In this document: positions 46,601 to 55,652 of the stretch, in pieces
Layout: every line of letters begins with the position of its first letter
Numbering within the stretch: the stretch's first letter is position 1
NCBI GenBank assembly: GCA_004565275.1
Contig: SDOX01000128.1
Coordinates: forward strand, 310,839 to 374,838
Source: Nannochloropsis salina CCMP1776
Taxonomy: Eukaryota; Sar; Eustigmatophyceae; Eustigmatales; Monodopsidaceae
Length of the DNA: 64,000 nt
Direction: 5' to 3'
Program-made: the position numbers and the translations under genes
The notes under the pieces: model-generated
What the model was told of the DNA's origin: nothing
Seen by the model: only the letters and a program-made list of their open reading frames with translations
Databases searched by the model: none

Positions 46601-47209
46601 CCCGCGATTTCGTACGCCTGGGAGCAAGCTGAATCGAACGTGATGGACCGACCGCCTCGCAACCGCAAGGTCGATCGACTCGTCCGCCCTTCTCTTCTCT
46701 CCTATGCCTACCTGCAAGCCGGGATGATCGAGGCTGGGATCTGCCTTTTCGCCTACTTTATGGTCTATGGATCGAACGGGGTAACCCCGCTGGATCTGTT
46801 CCAGTTTGGAGTCACGGACGACTTTGCACTCCGAGATGGAAGGATTTTGAGCTTGGTCGAGCAGACGCGCATCGTGAACAGCGCCATGACAGCCTTCTAC
46901 GCCACCTTGATCCTGAGCCAAGTCGTGAATGTGTTCGTCTGCAAGACTCGATTTGTGCCTATGCTCGAGCACGGCGTATTTAACAACATCATGATGAACT
47001 ACGGCGTGATGGTTGAAGTCGGGATCTTGATTGCCATCGTCTTCATCCCTGGTCTGAACGACGCATTTTCCGCCTACGGCCGACAGCCGATCCAGTTCTT
47101 CCTCTTCTTCCTTGTTTCCGGTGCGATCCTGGTCGGCTGGGGAGAGCTTCGTAAGTTTTTGATTCGAGTTTACCCGACGTCGTGCTTTGCTAACGCATTT
47201 GCTTTTTGA
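43652..47209 (+). CDS. Type IIC P-type ATPase, Na+/K+-ATPase alpha-like
   Basis: Intronless in this model, 1185 residues from the ATG at 43652. Upstream open sequence lacks ATG. Features in order: cation-ATPase N domain (HAWSFEELEGNL), actuator TGE loop (SSFTGEPEP), M4 NVPEGLPATVTSCLTV, phosphorylation site DKTGTLTQNKMTV at about residue 380, KGAPE, the hinge MTGDGVNDSPALKNADIGIA, M5 YTLTHLVPE, M6 SIDLLTEVPPAISYAWEQAE, and a C-terminal membrane block ending GELRKFLIRVYP. The M4-M6 and C-terminal blocks match animal Na+/K+ and H+/K+ pumps rather than fungal ENA pumps. The nucleotide-binding domain holds a roughly 150-residue Ser/Arg/Gln-rich insertion with 8-residue repeats. Two ion-site positions differ from animals. 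A canonical GTAAGT lies inside the last codons, so a spliced alternative tail is possible. Confidence 0.93.
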   Translation: MATEVELGKSKKSAASNGKKDGADEKPEVEYVEHAWSFEELEGNLAIKLNVAQPGKSAGLTAADAKKRLVENGPNALTPPPVKPWYFHLLAKFLDPFMILLEIVAVLCFILFGTNQGSVDNEVNLYIAVVLVFVICLTSVLSFYQEGQSAKVMNTFKNMMSESARVRRGGQEIDVPAEDLVLGDLVVIESGKRVPADLRIIQSDSLKVENSSFTGEPEPVEMCLEKTDDEALHSKNLAFNSAMVVEGKGLGIVVRTGDNTMIGNIASLVGQTKGGKSTLEAEVIGFVHLITKFAILSAIVFYAVALIKTCGFEIGGDCDPAKSFINVFIVILIANVPEGLPATVTSCLTVCAQRLATRQVFVKRLDCVETLGSCTVVASDKTGTLTQNKMTVSHLWLDCRTRTTEYMTREGNVDKWDSFKELVMAGALCNMCKYEADPNAPAVAAAGSLDLSQATNRPSIATMNNYTLSKRPAAVVGPLGNHQMTYQGTLARRSMQQQKGEAAKSTILNPGFFDRGAAALEASTGAGAGSGADTVRGMANLPNIVRQLSSVTGQATVGRGSQATFGRNSQATFGRNSQALQGAGTLSRLSVNALGRNTFLGGLPLVEAPPRIIVGNPSDKAVFTFCNLFKDIETTREEYPQLYIIPFNSRLKYMKTIHRPPPTQADQRRVVILKGAPEIVLKSCTRYMSKGEELPIDAGFSKRFEEVYKEIAGQGERVLGFARKHLPLSDFPASVDDKYKDMEDKVPHEEFTFLGLISLIDPPKNGVPDAVLRCKNAGIRVMMITGDHPLTAEAIAKKVNIIRDYSMRDDIAQETGESPADITEDRIGAAVITCKDLEHYKEEDWNVLLDKPELVFARASPQDKLDICRHLRARDEVVAMTGDGVNDSPALKNADIGIAMGIMGTEVAKGAANVVLMDDDFCSIVNGIEEGRVLFDNLTKTIAYTLTHLVPELMAVLINICFTIPAGMSSLMILSIDLLTEVPPAISYAWEQAESNVMDRPPRNRKVDRLVRPSLLSYAYLQAGMIEAGICLFAYFMVYGSNGVTPLDLFQFGVTDDFALRDGRILSLVEQTRIVNSAMTAFYATLILSQVVNVFVCKTRFVPMLEHGVFNNIMMNYGVMVEVGILIAIVFIPGLNDAFSAYGRQPIQFFLFFLVSGAILVGWGELRKFLIRVYPTSCFANAFAF
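45338..45385 (+). repeat. Two perfect 24-base tandem repeats inside the ATPase gene
   Basis: Two adjacent identical 24-base units encode ATFGRNSQ twice, preceded by a degenerate GRGSQ and ATVGRGSQ unit. They lie in the inserted loop of the nucleotide-binding domain. Confidence 0.9.
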
Positions 47210-47910
47210 AAGACCTTCAAACGATTCGCAAGGAGCATGACGGCGTGGACTGGCTGCCTTTTCTAGGGACGGGCCCTGTGAGGAATGTAACAAGGGGACA
47301 TGTGGTCAAAATAAGAGTCTGAAATGAGCGTTAGATTGAAACAAATACATGAAGAGTAGAGCATGAAAAGCCTTGAAATATAAGAATATAACATGAGTAA
47401 AAAATGGGATTTCTTGCAGCTCAAAAACTTACGGGGATTCGGAAGGGATATTCAGGTGTGAGAGCTGACAATACATCGGATGAGTGTCTCAAGCTGTCCA
47501 CTGCAGTCAGGCACCGTCAAATCTCGACCTTCGCATTCTAGGACAGCATATTTTCGTGTAAGACAAATACTGTTGGGCACGGTAGGAAATGTCTTGGTTG
47601 CAGGGGATGGAAAGAAGCTGGGAAGGCCCGAAGTGATCCGAGGAAGAGTATTGAGAATGTCGGACGGGGGAAGGAAAAGTGGGAACAATGCGTGCGTGGA
47701 CAATGCTTCAGACCGTGAAGGGATTCAAAGAACCATAAAGGAGTGTTGAGAGGGAGGAAAACACTCCAAAAAGACCCAGCACCGTGCTTTGTGAAAGTGC
47801 AAACAATACTTTCGTTCTTCCAAAGACTGACAACTAGACACGCCCTCTGGCGGCCATGCAAGAAGTTCTTCGACGCATTGTGGTTGTATCTATCGTGTTG
47901 GTACACCGTC
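47210..47910. other. Intergenic, convergent 3' ends
   Basis: This holds the 3' ends of the P-type ATPase (plus) and dynamitin (minus). The first 100 bases could encode an alternative spliced tail of the ATPase (see findings). I see no other gene. Confidence 0.4.
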
Positions 47911-49335
47911 TCATTTGTCTGTGTCCATCAACTCTCGCAAACGTATGTCCACACTCCTCACATTCTCCTCCATCTGCCTCACGTTATCCTGCAAGCTCTT
48001 CTTCACGTCCTCCACGCTCGTCACCGCCCCTTCCAGAAGCTGCCGCAATCTCGCTTGTCCTCGCTCCACGCTGTCTAATCGTCCTTTGAATTGAAGGCTC
48101 TCTCTGTGCAAGCTTTGCAGGACTCGGAGCCGGCTCACTAGATGGGGCAAGTCCTCGGCCACGGGCGCCAGCCTCTCCATTGCATCGTACAGAGACTCCA
48201 CCCGGCGGAAACGACTCCCAGATTCTCGGTCCCAGGAACTGGCAAGCCTAAGACGTTCCCTTTTGAATGCCTCCCATTCCGACTTCAGGAGCAGGAGTCG
48301 CTGACGCATCGTCTCGACTGTTACCGGATCCAGCAAAGCCGCCTGCCGCTCCACCCTGGCCACGGCCTCCAGCAAGGGAAGCGTCCGCGAGGGCAGGACC
48401 AGGCCCGCCATGCCCGACGCCCCTGTGTCACTCTCTTCGTTTGAAAACAGAACTTTTTCGATCGCCGCGAGTCGCCCCTCAAGGGTTTGCAGCTGTTGTG
48501 CGGAGTGGGAGGCCCTGTCGTGCCTGCTGTCCTTTGCGTCGTAGTAGAGTTCATAGACCACCCCTTCAGTCTCCTCCACCGGCCCCTTGTCGGCTCGAGA
48601 CTGCGAGTGTCCAGTAACCTGGTATTTGTGAGGGCGTTCGCTGCCCTTGTCCCTCCGGTTCGTGCGACCCGCGAGCTCGTCCACCCTGCGCATCAAACCC
48701 CGCACCAGGTCCTCTTCGGCCAAGACATCGGCCACGGTGCCCTTGCTACCTCCCTCTTCTCCTCCACCGCTCCCTCCAGATTCTTGAGACAGCACCTCAG
48801 CAAGGTCAGGGTCCCCCACCATATTCAGTAAGTCCGCTTGAAGCATGGACACCTCGCTGGCTAAATGCCCCCACAGACAGGTGGTCTCGGCGCCCCTGTC
48901 GCCTGATTCAGCACTCCTCTTATCTTGCACGGCCTTGAGGGCTTCCAACTCTTCCGCTAGTTCGACAGTCTCTCCCTTGAGTCGGACGTAGCGCTCTGCA
49001 GGGGACTCATGCACGACTTCACCCTTGATACATTGGCCCTGCCATCTCCTACTTGGTCCTGAGGAACACCCCTGAGGAAGCCCAGACTTGCTGGCGATCG
49101 AACCGGACAAATTGGTCAAAGATGGGGTGTAAAAGCATTTGCCGTGGAAAACTTCGAAGGCACCGGCGGGATCGAGAGGGGTGGGCACAAGGTCATCAGG
49201 GTTGGAAGTGGGGCTCTGGTCATGGCCCAGGTATGGCAGCGTGCCGCGTGAAGGGCCCCCAGAGTTCCCGCAGCTGTCATCCCCGCACTCTACCGTGTCC
49301 GGTGTCTCAAACACCAATTCTTCCTCACGCTCCAT
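47911..49335 (-). CDS. DCTN2: Dynactin subunit 2 (dynamitin, p50)
   Basis: Intronless, 474 residues from the ATG at 49335. The N-terminus reads EEELVFETPDTVE, like the conserved dynamitin opening (VYETPDLPE), followed by SPAERYVRLKGETVELAEEL, matching the first dynamitin coiled coil. Then come SQLQADLL-like helices, a central LEGRLAAIEKVLFSNEE block that matches the family, LEAVARVERQAALLDP, and a C-terminal coiled coil (VTSVEDVKKSLQDNVRQMEE). Dynamitin forms the shoulder of the dynactin complex, which links cytoplasmic dynein to cargo. The assignment rests on order and motif style, since coiled-coil proteins diverge fast. It is longer than the human protein (about 400 residues) because of a Ser/Gly-rich linker. 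Confidence 0.8.
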   Translation of the reverse strand: MEREEELVFETPDTVECGDDSCGNSGGPSRGTLPYLGHDQSPTSNPDDLVPTPLDPAGAFEVFHGKCFYTPSLTNLSGSIASKSGLPQGCSSGPSRRWQGQCIKGEVVHESPAERYVRLKGETVELAEELEALKAVQDKRSAESGDRGAETTCLWGHLASEVSMLQADLLNMVGDPDLAEVLSQESGGSGGGEEGGSKGTVADVLAEEDLVRGLMRRVDELAGRTNRRDKGSERPHKYQVTGHSQSRADKGPVEETEGVVYELYYDAKDSRHDRASHSAQQLQTLEGRLAAIEKVLFSNEESDTGASGMAGLVLPSRTLPLLEAVARVERQAALLDPVTVETMRQRLLLLKSEWEAFKRERLRLASSWDRESGSRFRRVESLYDAMERLAPVAEDLPHLVSRLRVLQSLHRESLQFKGRLDSVERGQARLRQLLEGAVTSVEDVKKSLQDNVRQMEENVRSVDIRLRELMDTDK

Positions 49336-49680
49336 CTTGATACAGTCGAGATCTGTGGCTTAGGGGGTTGCGCAAGGCATATTAAGTGTGAGCTCCCTCC
49401 TTTCCTTTGTTCTACCTGGCATCGCCCAAATCGGCAAGCGAGGTGTCCGCGATGACCAGTGCATGGCGTCCACTGGACCTGAACAATTTTACACCAAAAA
49501 AGATGTCGCAATTGGCGGGAAGGCTGAAGGCTCCTTCAGAGGAACAACAAATTATACTCGATGGCCATCGATTCTTGTTCTTTATCCAGAGGCTATTAAG
49601 CGCAACCTCCCCGTTACCGCCTGTTCCGCGCCCCATGCCCTTTAAAGTTGTGCGGTCTTTCTTTCGTCGAAACTAGTTCT
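49336..49680. other. Short gap between two minus-strand genes
   Basis: This holds the dynamitin upstream region and the CCT5 3' end. No gene is seen. Confidence 0.4.
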
Positions 49681-51636
49681 TTACTGAAAATTACCATGCA
49701 TGAGCACATCGTCGATTTTCAAAACCATCCGCACAAGCTGGGTAGCCAATTGGAATTGTTGCTGCTTTCCAATCAAGGTTTCAAAAATGCGTTGGGTGCG
49801 CATGTCTGCAACTCCCGATTGCATACAATCCACCCCAATGTGAGGATTGCCGTCCTTGATCTGCTGCGACTTCACCTGACTCAGTTCTGTAATGGGAGAG
49901 AGGCCAGCATTTTCCGCCAAGGCCATGGGCACGTCGTCTAGGGCGTCGGCAAAAGCGCGGATGGCGTATTGGTCCACCCCCGTCTCTGTGTCCGCTGCTT
50001 TCGCCACGGCGATAGAGCAGGAAATCTCCGCCGAGCCCCCTCCGTAGACGATGCGGTTGTCCTTGATCAAGTTGCGCACCACGCACATGGCATCGTGCAG
50101 GGAACGCTTCGCCTCCTCCACGATCATCTTATTCCCTCCCCGGACCAAGATCGTCACGGCCTGGGACTTTGCGCAGTCCTCGATCACCAGCATGCGCTCC
50201 TTGGTGGTCCCGAAGGCCACCTCCCTGACTAGCCCCGCCCTCCCCAATTTTTCGGGGGACAGCTCGGAAAAGCGCGGAACGATCCTCCCACCAGTGGCGA
50301 TGGCAATGAGCTCCAGCTCCACGCCACCGACCCAGCGGACGGCCGGGAGTTGGTTCTGGAGGAGCAGATGGTTCGCCTCGTCGTCGAATCCCCACTGACA
50401 AATGATCAGATTGGCGCCCGAGTCCTTGCACTGTCGGACCATGGTGGTAAAGTACTCCTGCTCACGCGCGTACAGGCGTTCGTAGGCCTCCCGGGAGGAG
50501 ATGTCCAGCTTGTGCTTGGTTTTGGGCTTTGGGGGCTCGAAGGGGCAGGTGAGGATGGCGATCTTGGCGTCTTTGATCGTCTTGGGCATCTGGGGGTGCG
50601 AGATCTCCTTGTCCACGACGATGCCCCGGACCAGCTCCGTGTCCTCCAGCCGGCCCCCCGGCTTTCCCTCCACCTTGATCATGTCGAAGTTCACGTCCTT
50701 CCGCTCCAAATCCGCCACGCTCAAGACAGCGTCCACGGCGATGCGCGCCATCTTGGACTTATGGATGTTGACTATCTTAGAACTGAGCGTGGTCATGGCC
50801 GTATCGTACAGGGGCTCGATGTTCTCGCGCCCGAAGCTGACGCTGTCCGCGATAGTCTCCAGGTGGGCCATTGCCAGCTGGCAGGCCTTTTCGAAGCCCT
50901 CCGCCATACGCACAGGATGAAGGCCTTTGTCCAGCAGCTTCTCGGCCTGCTCCAAGAGCGCCCCCGCCAACACCACCACCCCGGTCGTCCCGTCCCCGAT
51001 CTCCTCGTCCTGGGACTGGGAGAGTTCGACCAGGAGGCGGGCGACTTGGTGCTCCACGTCCATCTTCTGCAGGATGGTAGCGCCGTCGTTGGATATAGTC
51101 ACGTCTCCGTCCGAGTTGACGAGCATCTTATCCATCCCCTTGGGGCCGAAGGAGGTGCGAAGAATCTGCGAGACGGAGCGGGCGGCCATGATATTGGACT
51201 GCGGGCAGAAATGAGACAGCAACAAGGGAATATGAGAAGAAAGCAACGAATTATTTTATGGCATCGGCGTTTCGATCATTGGTGCGTGGTACCAAGGAGT
51301 CTCCATCGCAAGACTGCAGTGATGCGTTACTCCGCATGGGAGACGGACAAAGCGCATTCCTCAACACGAATATTGAAAGCAATAATCCAAAACATATACC
51401 TTCGAAATGCATATATGACATTGATCTATCGAATATAACAAGATGCAATTCAAGCTGTCAGCAACGAGAACACTGTTTTCATGCAGGGGTGTCGGATTTA
51501 CGTCACATCGCAGGCGCGACAAACTCCCAAAATTGCGACATACCTTCTGAGCCTCCAAGCCTTTCAGCCGATTTTGTGCCTGCTGCTCACGAAGAATAAT
51601 GAACGGTCGACCATACTCATCGAATACGAGAGACAT
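49681..51636 (-). CDS. CCT5: T-complex protein 1 subunit epsilon (CCT5)
   Basis: Two exons, 51636-51544 ([20 protein letters not shown] to LEAQK) and 51198-49681, joining AQK to SNIMAARSV in frame and giving 536 residues, almost the same length as human CCT5. Group II chaperonin signatures are present: [25 protein letters not shown], the ATP-site [36 protein letters not shown], which is characteristic of the epsilon subunit, [33 protein letters not shown] and YGGGSAEI. It is one of eight subunits of the cytosolic TRiC ring, which folds actin, tubulin and WD-repeat proteins. It is divergent to the unknown gene at 52132. Confidence 0.98.
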
Positions 51637-52131
51637 GGTTGATGACTTGTCGTGAGCTGTTTTCTGGGTTTTGTTCTACGCGTACGAAGGCGAGACCCCT
51701 TCTTTTCGCCTGGAGGGCTCTGAGCGACGGTCTGTCATCACGGGTAGCAGTAGGTGAGGAAATGTTCAATGCAAAACTCTTTGAAGTAGTAACGCGACAC
51801 TATGGCATCAGCTCCCAGGCGCAGCACGGTGTCAATTTCGGCAGTGCAAGACGCCAAAAGTAGAGAACGGCGGGTGGGTGGCGAGGGCGGCAGGGGTTCC
51901 GGCGATTGACCTCATCGCGTGACTCCCCCCCGCAGAGCCCGACCACAGACTCACATCGAGTGCATTGTCATAGGGGAAATGTGTCGAAATGGTGGTCGTG
52001 TGGAGCTTCCATCACGCTATCGTCCACTCATCCTTTCCAAACTACGGCAGATTTATTCTTTACGTCCCCGGCCTGGCCTTCGGCGCATCTATCGCCTCTT
52101 CCTTCTCCCAATTTGTTCCAAGGTCAAGGCA
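51637..52131. promoter_or_regulatory. Shared upstream region, CCT5 and low-complexity gene
   Basis: This is a divergent gap of 495 bases. A short frame starting MASAPRRSTVSISAV at 51807 could be a 5' exon of the downstream gene, but I found no junction that clearly fits. Confidence 0.35.
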
Positions 52132-54543
52132 ATGCCGTCTCATGATAACAAGCGTCTCGCCATCGAGCTCGCAATTCAACATCACGCTGCGGCATATTAC
52201 GAGGCGGCAGATGGCACCGTAGACAGGCAAACAGAATGGATCGGTATGTGAGTTCCATCCATTCCCGCCATTCCTGCTTTCCCCTTACCCCTTCTTTCTC
52301 TCTTTCTTCTTCACCAAGAAACATGTTTACCTCTTTATCACAATATTTGGGAAAAACACAGCGTATGCATTTTGTGTTGATTACTTACTGTCTTTCCATC
52401 TGTTACTTCCTGTTTCATCACGACTTAGACCTGGCACGGCGTCTGTACGCGTCAGGTCGCAGCGAGCTTCATGACATGCATCCTTGCACCAAACTCTCCC
52501 TCGCTTTCTTTGTGGTGGCGAGCGGGGCCATGGAAAACGCGCGGGAGGCCGTATCTCTGCTGCAGGACTGGGAGGCCACTCGGGGCCCGTGGGCGAGCTT
52601 CGCCTTCAACCTGATCGCTCAAGCCAGTCTGTGGGAAGTGGTCGCGGCGATGGACGAAGCCGACTTGGAGGAAGGTGTGCCCCGCAAGGGGGCGGGAACC
52701 TTCATGGCTCCGAAGGCGCTCCAGGAGAAGCTCGACGTCGGGTTAGTATCCGCGGTGGACCCCATGCTCGCCCGGGCAGCCCCGCCCCTTCGCGCCTGGC
52801 TGGTCCGCTTCCGCGCCGAGCTGAAGGAGGCGGGCGTTCAGGCGGTGGCCAGGGAGGACTCTTCGGTAATCGTTCCTCTCCTCCAAGCGTTCGACGCCAA
52901 GCGTTTTCGAGGCACTTGGGCGACTTGGGCGCTGTCCTTGCTGGCGGAATTCGCGGCCCCCTCGGTGAGGGAGGTGTTGCGAGAGGCGGGCTTCGGTGGG
53001 GAAGTTGAAGAGGGGCAAGAGGGGGAAGGGGGAGGAGAGGAGGAGGAGGAGGAGGAGGAGAAGAGGGAAATGCAGGGGGAGCTTGCGGTAGAGGCTCGGG
53101 GGGCACGGGCGGAGAAGGGGGCAAGGGGAAGGGAGGAGGTTGGAGAGGAGGAGGAGGAGGAGGAGGAGGAGGAGGAGGAGGAGGAGGAGGAGGAGGAGGA
53201 GGAGCGAGCAGCAGGCGAGGGAGGAAGAGGAGGAGGAGGAGGAGGAGGAGGAGGAGGAGGAGGAGGAGGATGTGAAGATGAAGAGAGGAGAGGAGGAGGA
53301 TGGGGAGGATGAAGAGGCAGAGGAGGAAGGTGAAGGCGTAGCGTCATCAGGAGACGAGGGAGAAGAAGAAGTGATGGAAGAGGAAGACGGAGATGCGCAC
53401 CAGGCTGCGGGGGAAGCGGAGGAGGAAACCTCAAACCGGGTGCACCGGGTGCGGAAACAAGGAGGCGCTGGCAGGCACCGGGAGGTGTCGAGCGGCCTCG
53501 GCCTCCCTGGCTCTGGACTCGTTGGCGAGGACCGGCTCGCTCCCGGGAAGTCCGCGAAGAGGAGGTCGGGGCCGAAGTGCGAGGGAGGGCGGGAGGCTGG
53601 GGTCGGCCGGGGCGGGGACTGGGGGGGGGGCGGGACTGATCCCTCGGCCAGGGTCTGGGGGGCAGACGTGGAGTTTGGGTTCGAGCCGGGCCGGGAGAGG
53701 CGGGCGAAGGGCCCCTCCGGGCGAGGAGGAGAGGAAGGCATTTGGGTTGACACGCCAGGCAAGGAAGGCTCCCTCTTAGAGACTCATGCAGCGGCGATGC
53801 AAAACGGCGCGAAAATGAGATTGTTCGCAGGCGCCAGAGCAGGAGGCGACTTGGGTCAGGAGGGGGCGGCCGCCGAGGCGGATGGGCCCGAGGGGGATGT
53901 GGAGGGGCGGGGGAATCCTCGCGGCCGGGGGTCTGTGGGAGGGGAGGGCGAGGGGGGGGTTGCTCTCTTTGCGGGGGGGGAGAGCGTCGGGGCGGCCGAG
54001 AGGTCCGGGGAGGGCGAGGAGGAGAGGGTGGCAGGCGTCAAGAGGGGGAGGGGGGAGGAAGAGGGGGAGGCTGTCCACGGGCGGGCTTCGGAGGAGATGG
54101 GAGCAGGCAAGGTAGTCAGGCCCTTTGGGTTTCGGGAGGGGAGCGGGGGGGAGGGCGGGGTGCAGGAGAAAGGGAGGAGGCACGAGGCGTGGAAATGTCA
54201 ACGGCTGCTGGCGAGTCAGCCTCTGACGCAAGAGCCCATGACCCAAGCGCTGGGGGAGGAAGAGGAGGAGGAGGAGGAGGAGGAGGAAGAGGAGGGAGGG
54301 GAGGAAGAGGAGAGAGAGGAAGGGGAGGGAGAGGAGGAGGAGGAGGAGAAGCAGGAAGAGGAGGGGGAGGAAGATGAGGAAAATGAAGGAAGCAGTGAGG
54401 GTGGGAGCGTGGAGGAGGAGGAAATGTCAGAGGCGGCGACGGGGAGGAAGGGGGAGGGAGCGCGGGGATCCTGGATATCGCCCCTGCATGCACCCCTCGG
54501 GATGTTGAAGCGCGTGCTGCGAGGGGAGGGCCGCGTCTTATGA
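52132..54543 (+). CDS. Unknown protein with helical N-terminus and huge Glu/Gly-rich tail
   Basis: Exon 1 is 52132-52243 (MPSHDNKRLAIELAIQHHAA) and exon 2 begins at 52429, joined TEWI-D-LARRLYASG. The first 230 residues or so are well-behaved helical sequence (LHDMHPCTKLSLAFFVVASG, ATRGPWASFAFNLIAQASLW, FRGTWATWALSLLAEFAAPS) with no family I recognise. After that the frame enters (GGA)n repeats as poly-Glu, then poly-Gly, and stops at 53312. A second frame, open to 54543, continues the acidic Glu/Gly-rich sequence. The two frames can be joined only by an intron within the repeat (a weak GTTGGA donor at 53139 exists), or by a length error or real change in the repeat. I treat 53312-54543 as the probable continuation but this is unproven. 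Confidence 0.45.
53144..53270. repeat. (GGA)n microsatellite, two blocks
   Basis: Nearly perfect GGA triplets at about 53144-53206 and 53226-53270, separated by CGAGCAGCAGGCGAGGGA. They code for poly-Glu or poly-Gly depending on frame, and sit where the reading frame changes. Confidence 0.9.
54257..54420. repeat. GAG/GGA-rich imperfect repeat
   Basis: Imperfect GAG, GAA and GGA triplets code for an acidic Glu/Gly tract in the preceding gene. They are part of a purine-only-like stretch covering most of 53000-54540. Confidence 0.8.
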
Positions 54544-54841
54544 CTAGAAGGGGTGGGGCGTGGGGGAACGCGAGGAGACTGATGTGGGTGGGGAGGGCGT
54601 GGGGTTCGTGGAGCCGGCCACAGCCGTTGCCAGGCCAAAGAGGAGGGTGGGGGGGTGGGGGGAGGGGAAAAGCTGGAACCGAACAAAGAAAACGTACGCG
54701 TAGAGCCCTCGCGTCTTGCTCGCGGTATCCCAACCCTGAGGAGAGGGGTGCGACATGGCTGCTCAGTCTCGCTCTTGTGGCTCTTATGGCAATTTATGTA
54801 CAATGCACGGCACAGCCCCCGCCCGCCCACTCCATTATTTC

Positions 54842-55652
54842 CTACGGGGCTCGGCCAGTGTCACCCACACCCGTGTCCTCCTCCCTTTCCCCCTTCCCCT
54901 TCCTCAGCCTGCCGAGCGCGTCCAGCATGGCACGCCGATGCGCAGTCTTCCAGCCCCCCAGATCCTCCTCCCGGAGAAACTTGAGCATGCCCGCGCTCCC
55001 AAAGCCGTCGGCCTCCAAGCATCTTTGGTATTGCCGCAATTCTTCGCGGCTGACTCCTGGAAGGTGCGTCTCCAGGAAGGCTTTCAAAGACCAAGGAGCC
55101 CCCGGAGAGGAGCCCGCGGGGAAAGGCGCATGCTCCCCGCCAGAGGAGGCAGGGGCGGCAGCGCCACCGGCCCCTTGTCGAGGATGACGTCGAGGCCCTC
55201 CGTTCCCTCCATGCGGACTTCCGATCTGTCTGTCCCGTACGTCGTGGAAGTAGTTCATGCGAGACAGCTGCTCCTGGCCGTCTTGGAAGGCGCGCTTCAG
55301 GCGCACGTCGGTTATCCGCCTGTTCTCTTTAAATTTGCCGCGAGTGTAAGCTAGCCATATTTCGCGTTGTTCTTGTGTAGGTATACGCCGGGCGGACTGG
55401 TCCGAAGAACGGCAAGTGGTGAAAGATATACGGGCAACGCATGTCAGGTGATTGCCATTCAATTGCAATTCTGGTTTGCAGTAGATGTCAAATAGAAGAT
55501 AGGACAAACTGAACCTACAAAATGCTGCCTTGTGATTAGAGGTAAGATCTTCTCAGTCTTCAGGGGAGCCCAGCTCATTCATTTCCGAGACTTACCCGCA
55601 GACAGTTTCGGTATAAATGAAGGACTGCTGCACGCATTTCGTTGGGTGTCAT
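54842..55652 (-). CDS. LYR-motif protein fused to a SAM-like domain
   Basis: Two exons, 55652-55596 and 55396-54842, phase 0, giving 203 residues. The first 19-residue exon contains AAVLHLYRNCLR, the hallmark LYR motif. The join gives LYRNCLR-SARRIPTQEQREIW, then GKFKENRRITDVRLKRAFQD, completing the three-helix Complex1_LYR fold including the usual Phe. LYR proteins bind mitochondrial acyl-carrier protein and assist Fe-S delivery or respiratory-complex assembly. After a Gly/Pro-rich linker, residues about 121-188 (WSLKAFLETHLPGVSREELR, FLREEDLGGWKTAHRRAMLD, ALGRLRKG) look like a SAM domain. I do not know another LYR-SAM combination. The second exon alone would hide the LYR motif. Confidence 0.75.
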
